64,000 nucleotides of DNA. Source: Desulfobacterales bacterium GWB2_56_26. GTDB lineage: Bacteria; Desulfobacterota; Desulfobulbia; Desulfobulbales; Desulfocapsaceae. Made by a program: the position numbers and the translations under genes. Below the pieces are notes generated by a model, which searched no databases, was not told where the DNA came from, and saw only the letters and a program-made list of their open reading frames with translations. The stretch spans positions 1 to 64,000 of the forward strand of contig MGTI01000054.1 in assembly GCA_001799365.1 (NCBI GenBank). Direction: 5' to 3'. Below are positions 1-9,820 of this stretch, piece by piece (position 1 is the stretch's first letter; the number at the start of each line of letters is the position of its first letter).

Positions 1-764
1 GCAAAACTGTTCACGTGCTCTGAGTCTTGATGAATGACGGTTATCAGCGCTCCACCCATCTCCGGATTCAGCCGGGGGATGATTTCGAGGAGGTTGTAAA
101 AACAGCCTTCCCCGCCGCCGATGACGGTAACGAAGGTATTTCTCCGAAACTGGGAGTGAGGGGAAACTGTCAGTTCAATGCTGTCACCGCAGTGGGAACA
201 GACGATACTGCGAATGGGGTTGGTTTTTGAGCATGAGACAATTTCCCGTCCGCCGCATTCTTCACAGAATATCACTCGCCGCTCTTCATCGGCCGAGTCA
301 GCCGGCGAATATGTCGACACCGGCTCGCGTGCCTTTACCGTGAGAGCGGCAGCGTTTCTCACCTTTTCAATGAGAATCTGTTTATGGGACTGAAGAGTCT
401 TTTTCTGGAAGATGAAATCCTTGTAGATGAAATCCACCGCACCGTTTTTCAGCGTATCGAAACACCGGGCGGTTCCTTTCTCGGTAAGGCTGGAGAACAT
501 TATGGTCGGCGTGGGACGGTGGATCATGAGATGCTGGAGAGCGGTCATCCCGTCCATAAGCGGCATTTCCAGGTCGAGCAGAATGACCGACGGCTGGGTT
601 TTGAGAAGTATATCGAGGGCCTCTATGCCATTCTGCGCCTCCCCGACAATGGAAAACTCGGGACAATCTTCCAGAAGATCCCGAAGAAATCGACGAAAAA
701 CGAGGGAATCGTCAACAATGAGAATGGAAGTCCGGGAAGGAGCAGTGGGCGCCGTCTGTTGCAT
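1..764 (-). CDS. CheB-like chemotaxis response regulator, 3' end cut by window edge; degenerate methylesterase motif and Cys-rich linker
   Basis: Reverse-strand translation MQQTAPTAPSRTSILIVDDSLVFRRFLRDLLEDCPEF...VILLDLEMPLMDG...IMFSSLTEKGTARCFDTLKNGAVDFIYKD...FCEECGG...CSHCGD...VTVIGGGEGCF...VIHQDSEHVNSFA. Receiver domain with the CheB-typical SSLTE and GAVDFI motifs. Missing from the ORF track because it runs off the edge. Confidence 0.8.
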   Translation of the reverse strand, partial: MQQTAPTAPSRTSILIVDDSLVFRRFLRDLLEDCPEFSIVGEAQNGIEALDILLKTQPSVILLDLEMPLMDGMTALQHLMIHRPTPTIMFSSLTEKGTARCFDTLKNGAVDFIYKDFIFQKKTLQSHKQILIEKVRNAAALTVKAREPVSTYSPADSADEERRVIFCEECGGREIVSCSKTNPIRSIVCSHCGDSIELTVSPHSQFRRNTFVTVIGGGEGCFYNLLEIIPRLNPEMGGALITVIHQDSEHVNSF

Positions 765-803
765 AGAAGAATTAACCCGTCGCTCTACCTGAGTGAGCGG
801 AAC

Positions 804-1469
804 TCATATCGATCTTGCCTCGGGTTCCGTTTGATAGAGTTGATGTTTTACAATATACTCGAGCACTTCTGCAGGGATATCTCCTGTCGGCAGGAGACCC
901 CTTTTGATCTTTTTCCTGATCCTCGTCGAACTGAATTGACCGGGAATAGTTTGCAGGATAAAGATTGTTTTCCCGCCAGATTCTTCCCGCCACGAATTAT
1001 TTTGCCAGAAATAGCCGATCTTTTGCAAGAACTCTGTCAGCTGAGTTCGAGTATTGCCGTTGCGTAAGGCAATGACGATGTTCACCAGACGGAGAATATC
1101 CCGGTATGATTTCCAGGTGGCGAAGTCGAGGAAGGCATCTACCCCGATAATGAAGAAAAATTCGGTCTCCCCCGGGAAAAGACCACCAAGGACCCGCAAA
1201 GTATCGATGGTGTAGGAGGGAGTTGGCAGATCGCCTTCTATTTCAGTGCAGGTAAATCGGGGGTTGCGGCTGCTCACCAGTTTGAGCATGGCCAGGCGAT
1301 GGGCAAATGAGGTGATTGGCGTCCCTATTTTATGGGGAGGGCTGGCCGACGGAATAAACAGTATCCGGTCGAGGTTGCATTCCCTGAGGGCGGCTTCCGC
1401 CAGTTGCAGGTGACCGGTATGAACCGGATCAAAGGTGCCGCCAAGCAATCCGATCCTGGAAGTGGTCAC
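804..1469 (-). CDS. nadD: nicotinate-nucleotide adenylyltransferase
   Basis: MTTSRIGLLGGTFDPVHTGHLQLAEAAL... (GGTFDPxHxGH), FFIIGVDAF, FSSTRIRKKI. Confidence 0.95.
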   Translation of the reverse strand: MTTSRIGLLGGTFDPVHTGHLQLAEAALRECNLDRILFIPSASPPHKIGTPITSFAHRLAMLKLVSSRNPRFTCTEIEGDLPTPSYTIDTLRVLGGLFPGETEFFFIIGVDAFLDFATWKSYRDILRLVNIVIALRNGNTRTQLTEFLQKIGYFWQNNSWREESGGKTIFILQTIPGQFSSTRIRKKIKRGLLPTGDIPAEVLEYIVKHQLYQTEPEARSI

Positions 1470-2725
1470 ACCCTGACTTGCCCCTGACCGTATACAATGA
1501 ATTTGCGGGTAGTCAGCTCCTCCAGGCCCATGGGACCGTAGGCGTGCAGTTTGGTGGTGCTGATCCCAATCTCCGCGCCGAGACCGAGCTGCCCTCCGTC
1601 GTTGAAGCGGGTGGAGGCATTGACCATTACCGCCGACGCATCTATCTCGTTTATGAATCGCTGGGCGGTGCTGTAGTTTTCGGTGACTATCGATTCGGTA
1701 TGTTGCGAGCCGTACTTCATGATATACGCCTTGGCCTCTTCAAAGTCCTTGACGACCTTCACGCAGAGCACCAGATCGAGGAACTCGGTGCCCCAGTCGC
1801 TGTCGGCTGCCTTGATGACTCGCTTATCGAGAGATGTCGATTTTGTGCATCCCCGCAGTTCTACGCCCTTATCGATCAGGGCGGTGGCCAGGACCGGCAG
1901 CGCCTGGGCGGCGATCTCCTCATGAATCAATAACCCTTCCAGGGCATTGCATACCCCCGGCCGATGGGTTTTGGAATTGATGGCAAGCGGGACAGCTTTG
2001 GCGACATCGGCGTCCTTGTCGATATAGAGATGGCAGACGCCTTTATAATGCTTCAATACCGGGATTCTCGAATTTTGCGAAACGAACCGGATCAAGCCTT
2101 CGCCGCCGCGGGGAATGACCAGGTCGATGTACTCTTCCAGGGTCAAAAGGTGGCTGACCGCCTGCCGATCGGTGGTCGGAATAACCTGTACCACATCCTT
2201 GTCTACCTGCTGGGAAACGAGGGCTTTTTGCAGAATGTCGGCCAGCGCCAGATTGGAATGGATGGCCTCCGAGCCGCCGCGCAGAATCACTGCATTACCG
2301 GTTTTGATGCAGAGGGCTGCCGCTTCGACCGTAACGTTCGGCCGGGATTCATATACCATGGCAATCACTCCGAGCGGCACCCGCATCCTGCCGACCAGAA
2401 GGCCGTTCGGCCTCTTGACCAAGTCATCGACCTTGCCGATAGGATCGGGGAGAGCGCAGACTTCGTGCAGGGCCGTTACCATGGATTGCAGTACCGTATC
2501 GGATAAACGCAACCGGTCAAGCATTGCCGCTGAGAGTCCCTTTTGCCGGCCGTTTACCAGATCTTTCTCGTTTTCGCGCTGAATGCTCTCTTTTTCCTCG
2601 ATCAGCAACTCGGCAACCTTCTGCAGCACCCTGTTTTTAGTAACTGTCGAAAGCACCGTGAGGGATGATGAGGCCACCTTGGCCCGCCTTGCCAGATCGG
2701 AGATTTGTTGTTCTATGGTTATCAC
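1466..2725 (-). CDS. proA: glutamate-5-semialdehyde dehydrogenase
   Basis: 419 aa; MVYESRPNVTVEAAALCIKTGNAVILRGGSEA, PRGGEGLIRFV, NASTRFNDGGQLGLGAEIGISTTKLHAYGPMGLEELTT; GTG start; 4-bp overlap with nadD. Confidence 0.97.
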   Translation of the reverse strand: MITIEQQISDLARRAKVASSSLTVLSTVTKNRVLQKVAELLIEEKESIQRENEKDLVNGRQKGLSAAMLDRLRLSDTVLQSMVTALHEVCALPDPIGKVDDLVKRPNGLLVGRMRVPLGVIAMVYESRPNVTVEAAALCIKTGNAVILRGGSEAIHSNLALADILQKALVSQQVDKDVVQVIPTTDRQAVSHLLTLEEYIDLVIPRGGEGLIRFVSQNSRIPVLKHYKGVCHLYIDKDADVAKAVPLAINSKTHRPGVCNALEGLLIHEEIAAQALPVLATALIDKGVELRGCTKSTSLDKRVIKAADSDWGTEFLDLVLCVKVVKDFEEAKAYIMKYGSQHTESIVTENYSTAQRFINEIDASAVMVNASTRFNDGGQLGLGAEIGISTTKLHAYGPMGLEELTTRKFIVYGQGQVRV

Positions 2726-2767
2726 GTAAGCCTCTTATCATCTATCATCCACTTCATGCCCAAGTGG

Positions 2768-3925
2768 TTACAGGATTACCAGATTATCCCGGTGCATGAC
2801 TTCGTCGCTTTCTTTGTATCCGAGAATCTCGGCTATCCTGTCAGAACGTACGCCTTTTATTTTTCGCAGATCCCCGGAATCGAAATTCGTCAAGCCTACG
2901 GCAATGGGATTGTTCTGCCGGTTCACACATCTGAGGCAATCGCCTATTTCAAACTCGCCGCGAATCTCGATAATTCCAGAGGGCAGCAGACTTCTCCCCT
3001 TTTTTGTTATCGCAAGACAGGCTCCTTCGTCAAGGAGAAGCTCGCCATGGGGTTTCAGTACATAGGCTATCCACCGCTTGCGGCTTTGCATTTTTTCGGC
3101 GCTGGGGAGAAAAAAGGTTCCTACCAGTTCGCCGGAAAAGAGATGCTTGAGGATGTCCTTGCGCCGTCCGGGCCCGATAAAGGAACTGCCGCCGCCCGCC
3201 GACACCATTTTTGCTGCCCGGATTTTGCTCTGCATGCCACCTGTACCCAGCACACTCTTGCTGTTACCGGCCATGGTTATGATCTCTTCGGTCACTTCGG
3301 GGACGGTGTACAAAGCCTTCGCCTCTGGATCGGAGAGCGGGTTGCGGTCGTACAGAGCATCGACATCGGTGAGGCAGATGAACATGTCGGCCTCGATCAG
3401 GTTGGCGACGAGCGCCCCCAGATTATCGTTGTCGCTGAACCGCAGTTCTTCCGTCGATACTGTATCGTTTTCGTTGATAACCGGGATCACGCCGAACTTG
3501 AAAAGCGTCAGGATGGTATTGCGGACGTTGAGGTATCTTTTGCGATCGGCCAGATCGGAATGAGTCAGGAGTATCTGGGCGATTGTCTTGTTGTGTTTGC
3601 TGAAGGCTTCGTCGTAGTCATGCATCAGCCGTGACTGTCCAATTGCCGCCAGGGCCTGTTTTTCCTTGGTGGTCACTTCCTGATCGTCGCGGAAACGGAC
3701 TTTTCGTTTTCCCGCAGCAACGGCACCGGAGCTGACCAGAATCACCTCTCTGCCGGTGTTGTGCAAAAAAGATATTTCTTTCGCGAGGTTATCGATCACT
3801 TCGTGGTTCAGTCCATCCTTTCCGGTAAGGATTGCGCTGCCGACTTTGACAATGACTCTCTTTGCCTTATCAAAAAGAGTCTGCCGGTAGTAAAGCCCGT
3901 CTTCCAATGCGATGTCGTTATCCAT
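2768..3925 (-). CDS. proB: glutamate 5-kinase with C-terminal PUA domain
   Basis: RVIVKVGSAILTGKDGLN, ILVSSGAVAAGKR, VINENDTVSTEELRFSDNDNLGALVA, LGTGGMQSKIRAAKM; the ORF extends to 3940 via a TTG, ATG at 3925 preferred. Confidence 0.95.
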   Translation of the reverse strand: MDNDIALEDGLYYRQTLFDKAKRVIVKVGSAILTGKDGLNHEVIDNLAKEISFLHNTGREVILVSSGAVAAGKRKVRFRDDQEVTTKEKQALAAIGQSRLMHDYDEAFSKHNKTIAQILLTHSDLADRKRYLNVRNTILTLFKFGVIPVINENDTVSTEELRFSDNDNLGALVANLIEADMFICLTDVDALYDRNPLSDPEAKALYTVPEVTEEIITMAGNSKSVLGTGGMQSKIRAAKMVSAGGGSSFIGPGRRKDILKHLFSGELVGTFFLPSAEKMQSRKRWIAYVLKPHGELLLDEGACLAITKKGRSLLPSGIIEIRGEFEIGDCLRCVNRQNNPIAVGLTNFDSGDLRKIKGVRSDRIAEILGYKESDEVMHRDNLVIL

Positions 3926-4021
3926 TGTTATCGAACCCAAATCATAAAAGGCCGTACAAGCGGTAATGCGCTTTTTCGTTTCATTCCGATAGGTCTTACC
4001 ATCCGGAACCAGTGCGCCGAC

Positions 4022-5020
<999 letters not shown>

Positions 5021-5075
5021 TCAACCCACAGATTATTGAGGCTGGCTGGAAAAAGGCATACCGGAGCATGCCCTC

Positions 5076-5117
5076 CAAAAAAAAACTCGACCTTCAATTT
5101 GGCATTGAGGTCGAGTT
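5076..5117 (-). terminator. rho-independent terminator between rpmA and obgE
   Basis: Minus strand: AACTCGACCTCAATGCCAAATTGAAGGTCGAGTTTTTTTTT, a ~10-bp stem followed by a T run. Confidence 0.75.
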
Positions 5118-5171
5118 CAACTCCTGGGCGAATCGCCGGGTAAGCGATTCCAGGAAAATCTTGCGGAAATC

Positions 5172-5429
5172 TCAGGCTACGGGATATATGCTGACACGCT
5201 TCCTGTCTTTGCCAAAATCCTCATAGGTGACCACACCGTCGACTTTTGCAAAAAGGGTATAATCCCGTCCGCAGCCGACGTTGGTCCCTGGGTGAATCTT
5301 GGTGCCGAGCTGACGGACCAGAATATTGCCTGCTTTCACGACCTGTCCGCCAAAGCGCTTTACACCACGCCGTTGACCACCGCTGTCGCGACCATTTCTC
5401 GAACTCCCACCTGCTTTCTTATGCGCCAT
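5172..5429 (-). CDS. rpmA: 50S ribosomal protein L27
   Basis: [61 protein letters not shown]. Confidence 0.98.
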   Translation of the reverse strand: MAHKKAGGSSRNGRDSGGQRRGVKRFGGQVVKAGNILVRQLGTKIHPGTNVGCGRDYTLFAKVDGVVTYEDFGKDRKRVSIYPVA

Positions 5430-5506
5430 TGCTTACTCCTTCAAGTCAAACGGGTTACTACACCGCTGTTCAATTAAAACCGATAACCTCAGTAGAGGAA
5501 ATATTG

Positions 5507-5818
5507 TCAGGCCGAAATTGCTTCGATTTTCAGAGCCGTGTAGGATTGTCTGTGACCTCTGCGCAACCGATACCCGGTACGACGTTTTTTCTTGAAGACG
5601 ATAATTTTCTTCGCCCTGCCCTGCTCGGCGATTTTGGCGGTAACTTTGGCATTTTCGAGAACCGGTTGTCCGACTTTGATCTCCTCGCCATCCACCACCA
5701 TGAGAACGTCGTTCAGATCGATGGTGTCACCGACATTACCATCAAGCTTTTCAACCCGAACCTGATCTCCACACGCCACCTGATACTGTTTGCCACCTGT
5801 ACGGATTATCGCATACAT
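5507..5818 (-). CDS. rplU: 50S ribosomal protein L21
   Basis: MYAIIRTGGKQYQVACGDQVRVEKL...VFKKKRRTGYRLRRGHRQSYTALKI. Confidence 0.98.
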   Translation of the reverse strand: MYAIIRTGGKQYQVACGDQVRVEKLDGNVGDTIDLNDVLMVVDGEEIKVGQPVLENAKVTAKIAEQGRAKKIIVFKKKRRTGYRLRRGHRQSYTALKIEAISA

Positions 5819-5973
5819 ATATGAACCCTCTTTGAGTGAATCTTTCCAAATCGTTAGCTCAAAACTTCACAAGAACTAGGCATTTAACCCATTTGTGTCG
5901 CAATTGTCAACATCAACTTAACACGTGTTGATCTTTTTTTGTCGCAGGGTGAAGAATGCGAGGATTCACTCGT

Positions 5974-6017
5974 CGAACATCCTTCGATGGCGAAACGACT
6001 ACATCGAAGGATGTTCG
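5974..6017. repeat. perfect inverted repeat, 16-bp arms with 12-nt loop
   Basis: CGAACATCCTTCGATG - gcgaaacgacta - CATCGAAGGATGTTCG, intergenic between the AP2-like gene and rplU. Confidence 0.9.
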
Positions 6018-6056
6018 GGCTCGGCAAGTGATTTTTTCCGTGTTGCTACAATAACC

Positions 6057-6509
6057 TCAACCGGCAAATTCCAGACGGGATTTCTCTTTCTCGGAACGGA
6101 TGACACAGGCCCGGGAAAAGGCGGCCTTTTTGCCGTGTTTGGAAATGGAAACCGAAGTCTTCCCTTGTTTGCCTTGATGCGTGACCCAACTCACTTCGTA
6201 TCGGTTCAGCTTTTCATTGAGACGAACGCCGACAACGCCTGTACTGGAGTTGCTCACCGTGACCATATGCTTGTTGGTCCGGATCTTTCCAAGCTTTTTC
6301 TCCGTCTTGTCACGCCAGGATATGGCTGAGAGTAAACTGGAGTATCTTCCACCGCATTTTCTGTCGGAGAAAAATTTCGAGTGGGTTTTGCCGAGAAATC
6401 TGACACGGACGTACCAGCCATGGGTTCTTTTGGACTCTTGATCGATTCTCGCGATGTCCTTATGTTTCTCCAGGAGAATCTTTTGTTTTCTTTCGTCTTC
6501 CATAAACAT
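6057..6509 (-). CDS. small AP2/ERF-like DNA-binding protein, apparently two tandem AP2-like units
   Basis: GVVGVRLNEKLNRYEVSWVTHQGKQGKTSVSISKHGKKAAFSRACVIRSEKE resembles the AP2 three-strand plus helix pattern; the N-terminal HGWYVRVRFLGKTHSKFFSDRKCGGRYSSLLSAISWRDKTEKKL has a similar layout. Confidence 0.65.
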   Translation of the reverse strand: MFMEDERKQKILLEKHKDIARIDQESKRTHGWYVRVRFLGKTHSKFFSDRKCGGRYSSLLSAISWRDKTEKKLGKIRTNKHMVTVSNSSTGVVGVRLNEKLNRYEVSWVTHQGKQGKTSVSISKHGKKAAFSRACVIRSEKEKSRLEFAG

Positions 6510-6824
6510 ACCTCAGTTTTACATACTTCAGTTATTAGGGGGGTAATACTATCTGCCTACCAGGAGCCGTCTTCTCGGCACCAACAACGTATTGTTTAAA
6601 GAATGTGCATTTTTACAAATCATGGTATCGTGAGCAGTGGATAGGCAAATGCACAAAACCTGACAACTGCCTGACAGCATAGCTACTTAGTTGGTCAGGA
6701 GCGGAAAGTCAATAATTATTTTTTAGCTGAGCGTAAAAATAAAATTGTTGTTGCAATATTTGCTCCTCCAGCTTCTTGGTACCACAATGTCGTATTACAA
6801 CATCTTCTACAGAAAATCCAGCAA

Positions 6825-7220
6825 ATGACTCAAGCACACTTCGAATTACAGACTCTCCTTGATACCATTCGTGCTCTGCGAGGCCCCCAGGGTTGCCCCT
6901 GGGACAGACGGCAAACCAGCTTAAGTCTGTTGAAGTACCTCAGGTCCGAATGCGATGAACTCCATGAAGCGATTACCGGGGACGACTCCCGCAATATGTG
7001 TGAAGAACTTGGTGACCTCCTTTACATTATTATAATGATTTCGGAAATCAACAAGGACCTAAATAAATTTGAACTGTCCGATGTACTGCACGACATCAAT
7101 GAAAAACTCATCCGCCGCCACCCCCATGTCTTTGCCGGTGTAACTTACGAAAATGAGGAGCAATTGACAGCGCAGTGGCAAGCTATAAAAGCAGAAGAAA
7201 AGAGAAAAAATACTGTTTGA
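6825..7220 (+). CDS. mazG: MazG-type nucleotide pyrophosphohydrolase (single domain)
   Basis: LDTIRALRGPQGCPWDRRQTSLSLLKYLRSECDELHEAITGDDSRNMCEELGDLLYIII. Confidence 0.9.
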   Translation: MTQAHFELQTLLDTIRALRGPQGCPWDRRQTSLSLLKYLRSECDELHEAITGDDSRNMCEELGDLLYIIIMISEINKDLNKFELSDVLHDINEKLIRRHPHVFAGVTYENEEQLTAQWQAIKAEEKRKNTV

Positions 7221-7358
7221 CACAGTTAGATCCTATTAGTATTATAGTCCCCTTTTTATCGATAGGCAAAAACAAAAGCATTAATACCGAACTTATCGAT
7301 TATTTTTTCACCCACCCTTCTCGCTCTCTGCCAGATAGCAAAGTGCGAGGGCCAAGAA

Positions 7359-7380
7359 TGCGAAGTCTTTTGACTTCGCA
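7359..7380 (+). promoter_or_regulatory. hairpin in the rpsF 5' leader
   Basis: TGCGAAGTC-TTTT-GACTTCGCA, perfect 9-bp arms about 30 nt upstream of the rpsF ATG. Confidence 0.5.
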
Positions 7381-7408
7381 CAAACCATGAGTCCATGAGG
7401 AGGAACAC

Positions 7409-7831
7409 ATGCGAAGGTACGAAACGATCTTTATCATCCGTCCCAGTGCCGGAGAGGAAGAGATCAACAAAATCATCGAGAACACCAGGCAGATCATTCT
7501 TGATGAAAAAGGCAGCATCATCGAGCTGAACAAATGGGGCATAAAAAAACTGGCCTATTTGATTAAAAAAGAAAGCCTGGGCTACTATGTTTTCTGCGAT
7601 TTTGCCGGAACACCCGCCGCTGTTGCTGAAATTGAAAGAAAATTCCGGATCGACGACCTGGTGTTGAAGTATCTGACCATCAAGACCGCCGATTCCATCA
7701 AAGAGGAAGAAATTGAGCAGGCAGTGTTGGCCGCAGAACAAAGAATGACCATACCCTCGGATAATCAAGATACTGACAGCGTCAACGACGATTCAGTTGA
7801 ACTGGAAGCCGAAGAAACTGACGAAGAATAG
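7409..7831 (+). CDS. rpsF: 30S ribosomal protein S6
   Basis: MRRYETIFIIRPSAGEEEINKIIENTRQIILDEKGSIIELNKWGIKKLAYLIKKESLGYYV. Confidence 0.97.
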   Translation: MRRYETIFIIRPSAGEEEINKIIENTRQIILDEKGSIIELNKWGIKKLAYLIKKESLGYYVFCDFAGTPAAVAEIERKFRIDDLVLKYLTIKTADSIKEEEIEQAVLAAEQRMTIPSDNQDTDSVNDDSVELEAEETDEE

Positions 7832-7873
7832 CAATTTATCACACCTTGATTTTTGCAACAGGAGGGAAATCCC

Positions 7874-8119
7874 ATGGCACAAAGACCACAAAAGAAACTC
7901 TTTACCCGGAAGAAAACCTGTCGGTTTTGCGGCGATAAAGAATCGGTTATCAACTATAAAGATGTAAAAACCTTGAGAAACTACATTTCGGAACGGGGCA
8001 AGATCATTCCCCGGCGGATTATTGGCACCTGCGCTATGCATCAGCGACAGCTGTGCGAGGCGATCAAGCAGGCACGGCAGATTGCCTTTTTGCCATACTC
8101 CGGTCCTTCTCAGGGTTAA
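7874..8119 (+). CDS. rpsR: 30S ribosomal protein S18 (Cys-containing form)
   Basis: [75 protein letters not shown]. Confidence 0.97.
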   Translation: MAQRPQKKLFTRKKTCRFCGDKESVINYKDVKTLRNYISERGKIIPRRIIGTCAMHQRQLCEAIKQARQIAFLPYSGPSQG

Positions 8120-8145
8120 AACGTACGAGGATAAGCAGGATACAG

Positions 8146-9114
8146 GTGGCTACCCAGGAAATTGAACAGCCCGAGATCGGTATTATAATCAAAACCATCC
8201 TGCTGACTACGGCAGTGATAGTTCTTCCCGGTCTAGAATGGTCCTTTTTCGGCTGGTCACAAATTTTTCTGCCTTTGCTTTCGTTTTTCCTGCTTGGCAG
8301 ATTCGGAGGACATACAGGCAAAAGAGTGCTGCTCTGTGCGACGACACTGTCCCTTATTGTCTATATCGTGCTGGGTGGTGTTGAGCTTTTTCTGTTCTCT
8401 TTTGCGTTGTTATTCTCAGGTGTTATCCTGTTTCGATCGGCAGAACGTCACGAATCGCCCACTCTCAGCGGATTGAAAACTGCCGGCTCACTCGCTGGCA
8501 GTTGGTTCCTGGCAGTGATCATTCTGTCGACCGGTTCGGAAGTATCGGTTTATGATCAATTGTTGAAAACCCTTGATCATTCTATCATCGAAGCAGTGGA
8601 GTATTATCGGCAAAGCGGTTCAATTTCATCGGAGAACCTGGTGATGCTGGAAACCAGCTTATACCGGATGCAACTCCTCGTGCCGATGATCATGCCGGCA
8701 GTACTGGGAAGCGCAATACTGATGATTACCTGGCTCACCATGGTAATCGGCAACACGCTCCGTTTAAAAACGTTCGATAATTTTGCCTGGGACAGTTATC
8801 GAAATTGGCAGCTGCCGGAAAAGCTTGTCTGGGGGGTGATCATTATGGGTGTTTTGACCCTGGCACCAACTGGGTTTCGGATAGTTGGGATGAACTGTCT
8901 CATTTTACTTGGTATTATTTATTGTTTTCAGGGCTTATCGATTTTAGTTTTTTTCATGAACAAGTGGAACGTTCCTCTGTTGCTCAGGTCATTCTTCTAT
9001 GTCATGATCATTTTTCAATCCCTGGGGACACTGGTTTTGTTGTTCGTCGGCATTGCCGATATCTGGCTCGATTTTCGTAGACAGAAGCCGGTGGCAACGA
9101 CTAAAAACGCATAA
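8146..9114 (+). CDS. DUF2232/YybS-like integral membrane protein
   Basis: Multi-TM ORF between rpsR and rplI, the usual place for this family; GTG start at 8146 (VATQEIEQPEIG) preceded by AGGA. Confidence 0.75.
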   Translation: MATQEIEQPEIGIIIKTILLTTAVIVLPGLEWSFFGWSQIFLPLLSFFLLGRFGGHTGKRVLLCATTLSLIVYIVLGGVELFLFSFALLFSGVILFRSAERHESPTLSGLKTAGSLAGSWFLAVIILSTGSEVSVYDQLLKTLDHSIIEAVEYYRQSGSISSENLVMLETSLYRMQLLVPMIMPAVLGSAILMITWLTMVIGNTLRLKTFDNFAWDSYRNWQLPEKLVWGVIIMGVLTLAPTGFRIVGMNCLILLGIIYCFQGLSILVFFMNKWNVPLLLRSFFYVMIIFQSLGTLVLLFVGIADIWLDFRRQKPVATTKNA

Positions 9115-9188
9115 AAATTCGCAAAAAGCCGGTGAAAGACGGCGGATGTCTTCACCGCTTATTTGCCACATAGCAAAAGGAGTTTAAA

Positions 9189-9638
9189 ATGGAACTCATT
9201 CTTAAAGAGACGATTACTTCACTCGGCCAGGAAGGTGAAGTTGTCAAAGTGAAAGATGGATATGGTCGCAACTTTCTCTTGCCTCAAGGCAAAGCGGTTA
9301 AGGCTACGGCCGAGAATCTTGCCACCCTGGAGAAAAATCGCGCTGTTATTGCAGCTCGCCTGGCGGAAGAGCAGAAGGGCGCGCAGGATATTGCCAAGAA
9401 AATATCCGGCCTCGTCGTGGTGATCGAGCAGCTTGCCGGACAAGACGAACGTCTGTTCGGTTCCGTGACCAGCGCCGATATCTGTAGCAAACTGGCCGAA
9501 CTGGATATCCGGCTCGATAAAAAACAGATTATTTTGCCGGAACCGATCAAAACGCTTGGTGAAACCAAGGTTCAGATCAAGGTCGGGTATAGTGTGAACA
9601 CGGAAATCACCGTCAGCGTGGTACCGGTGAAAGCCTGA
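9189..9638 (+). CDS. rplI: 50S ribosomal protein L9
   Basis: MELILKETITSLGQEGEVVKVKDGYGRNFLLPQGKAV...LFGSVTSADI. Confidence 0.98.
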   Translation: MELILKETITSLGQEGEVVKVKDGYGRNFLLPQGKAVKATAENLATLEKNRAVIAARLAEEQKGAQDIAKKISGLVVVIEQLAGQDERLFGSVTSADICSKLAELDIRLDKKQIILPEPIKTLGETKVQIKVGYSVNTEITVSVVPVKA

Positions 9639-9737
9639 TACCTGCCAGCCGACGGCTTGTCCACGGCAGTTGCCCTGAATTTGGCAGCTGCCTGGGCGGA
9701 AGTGTTCCCTGTCGGGCTCCGCTTGCTGATGAACATA

Positions 9738-9778
9738 AAAGCACACCTAGAGGCTTGACCTCATGGTGTGTTTTTGTT
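9738..9778 (+). terminator. probable terminator after rplI
   Basis: CACACCtagAGGcttgaCCTcatGGTGTG followed by TTTTTGTTT. Confidence 0.6.
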
Positions 9779-9820
9779 TAATCTCCTTTTACTCAACCTC
9801 TGTTCAATTCTTCCGGATTC

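Noticed and set aside
6604-6699. Imperfect inverted repeats TGTGCATTT/AAATGCACA and CCTGACAACT/AGTTGGTCAGG upstream of mazG
   Set aside because: Suggestive of structure or a small RNA, but arms are short, one has a bulge, and no promoter or terminator pair is convincing.
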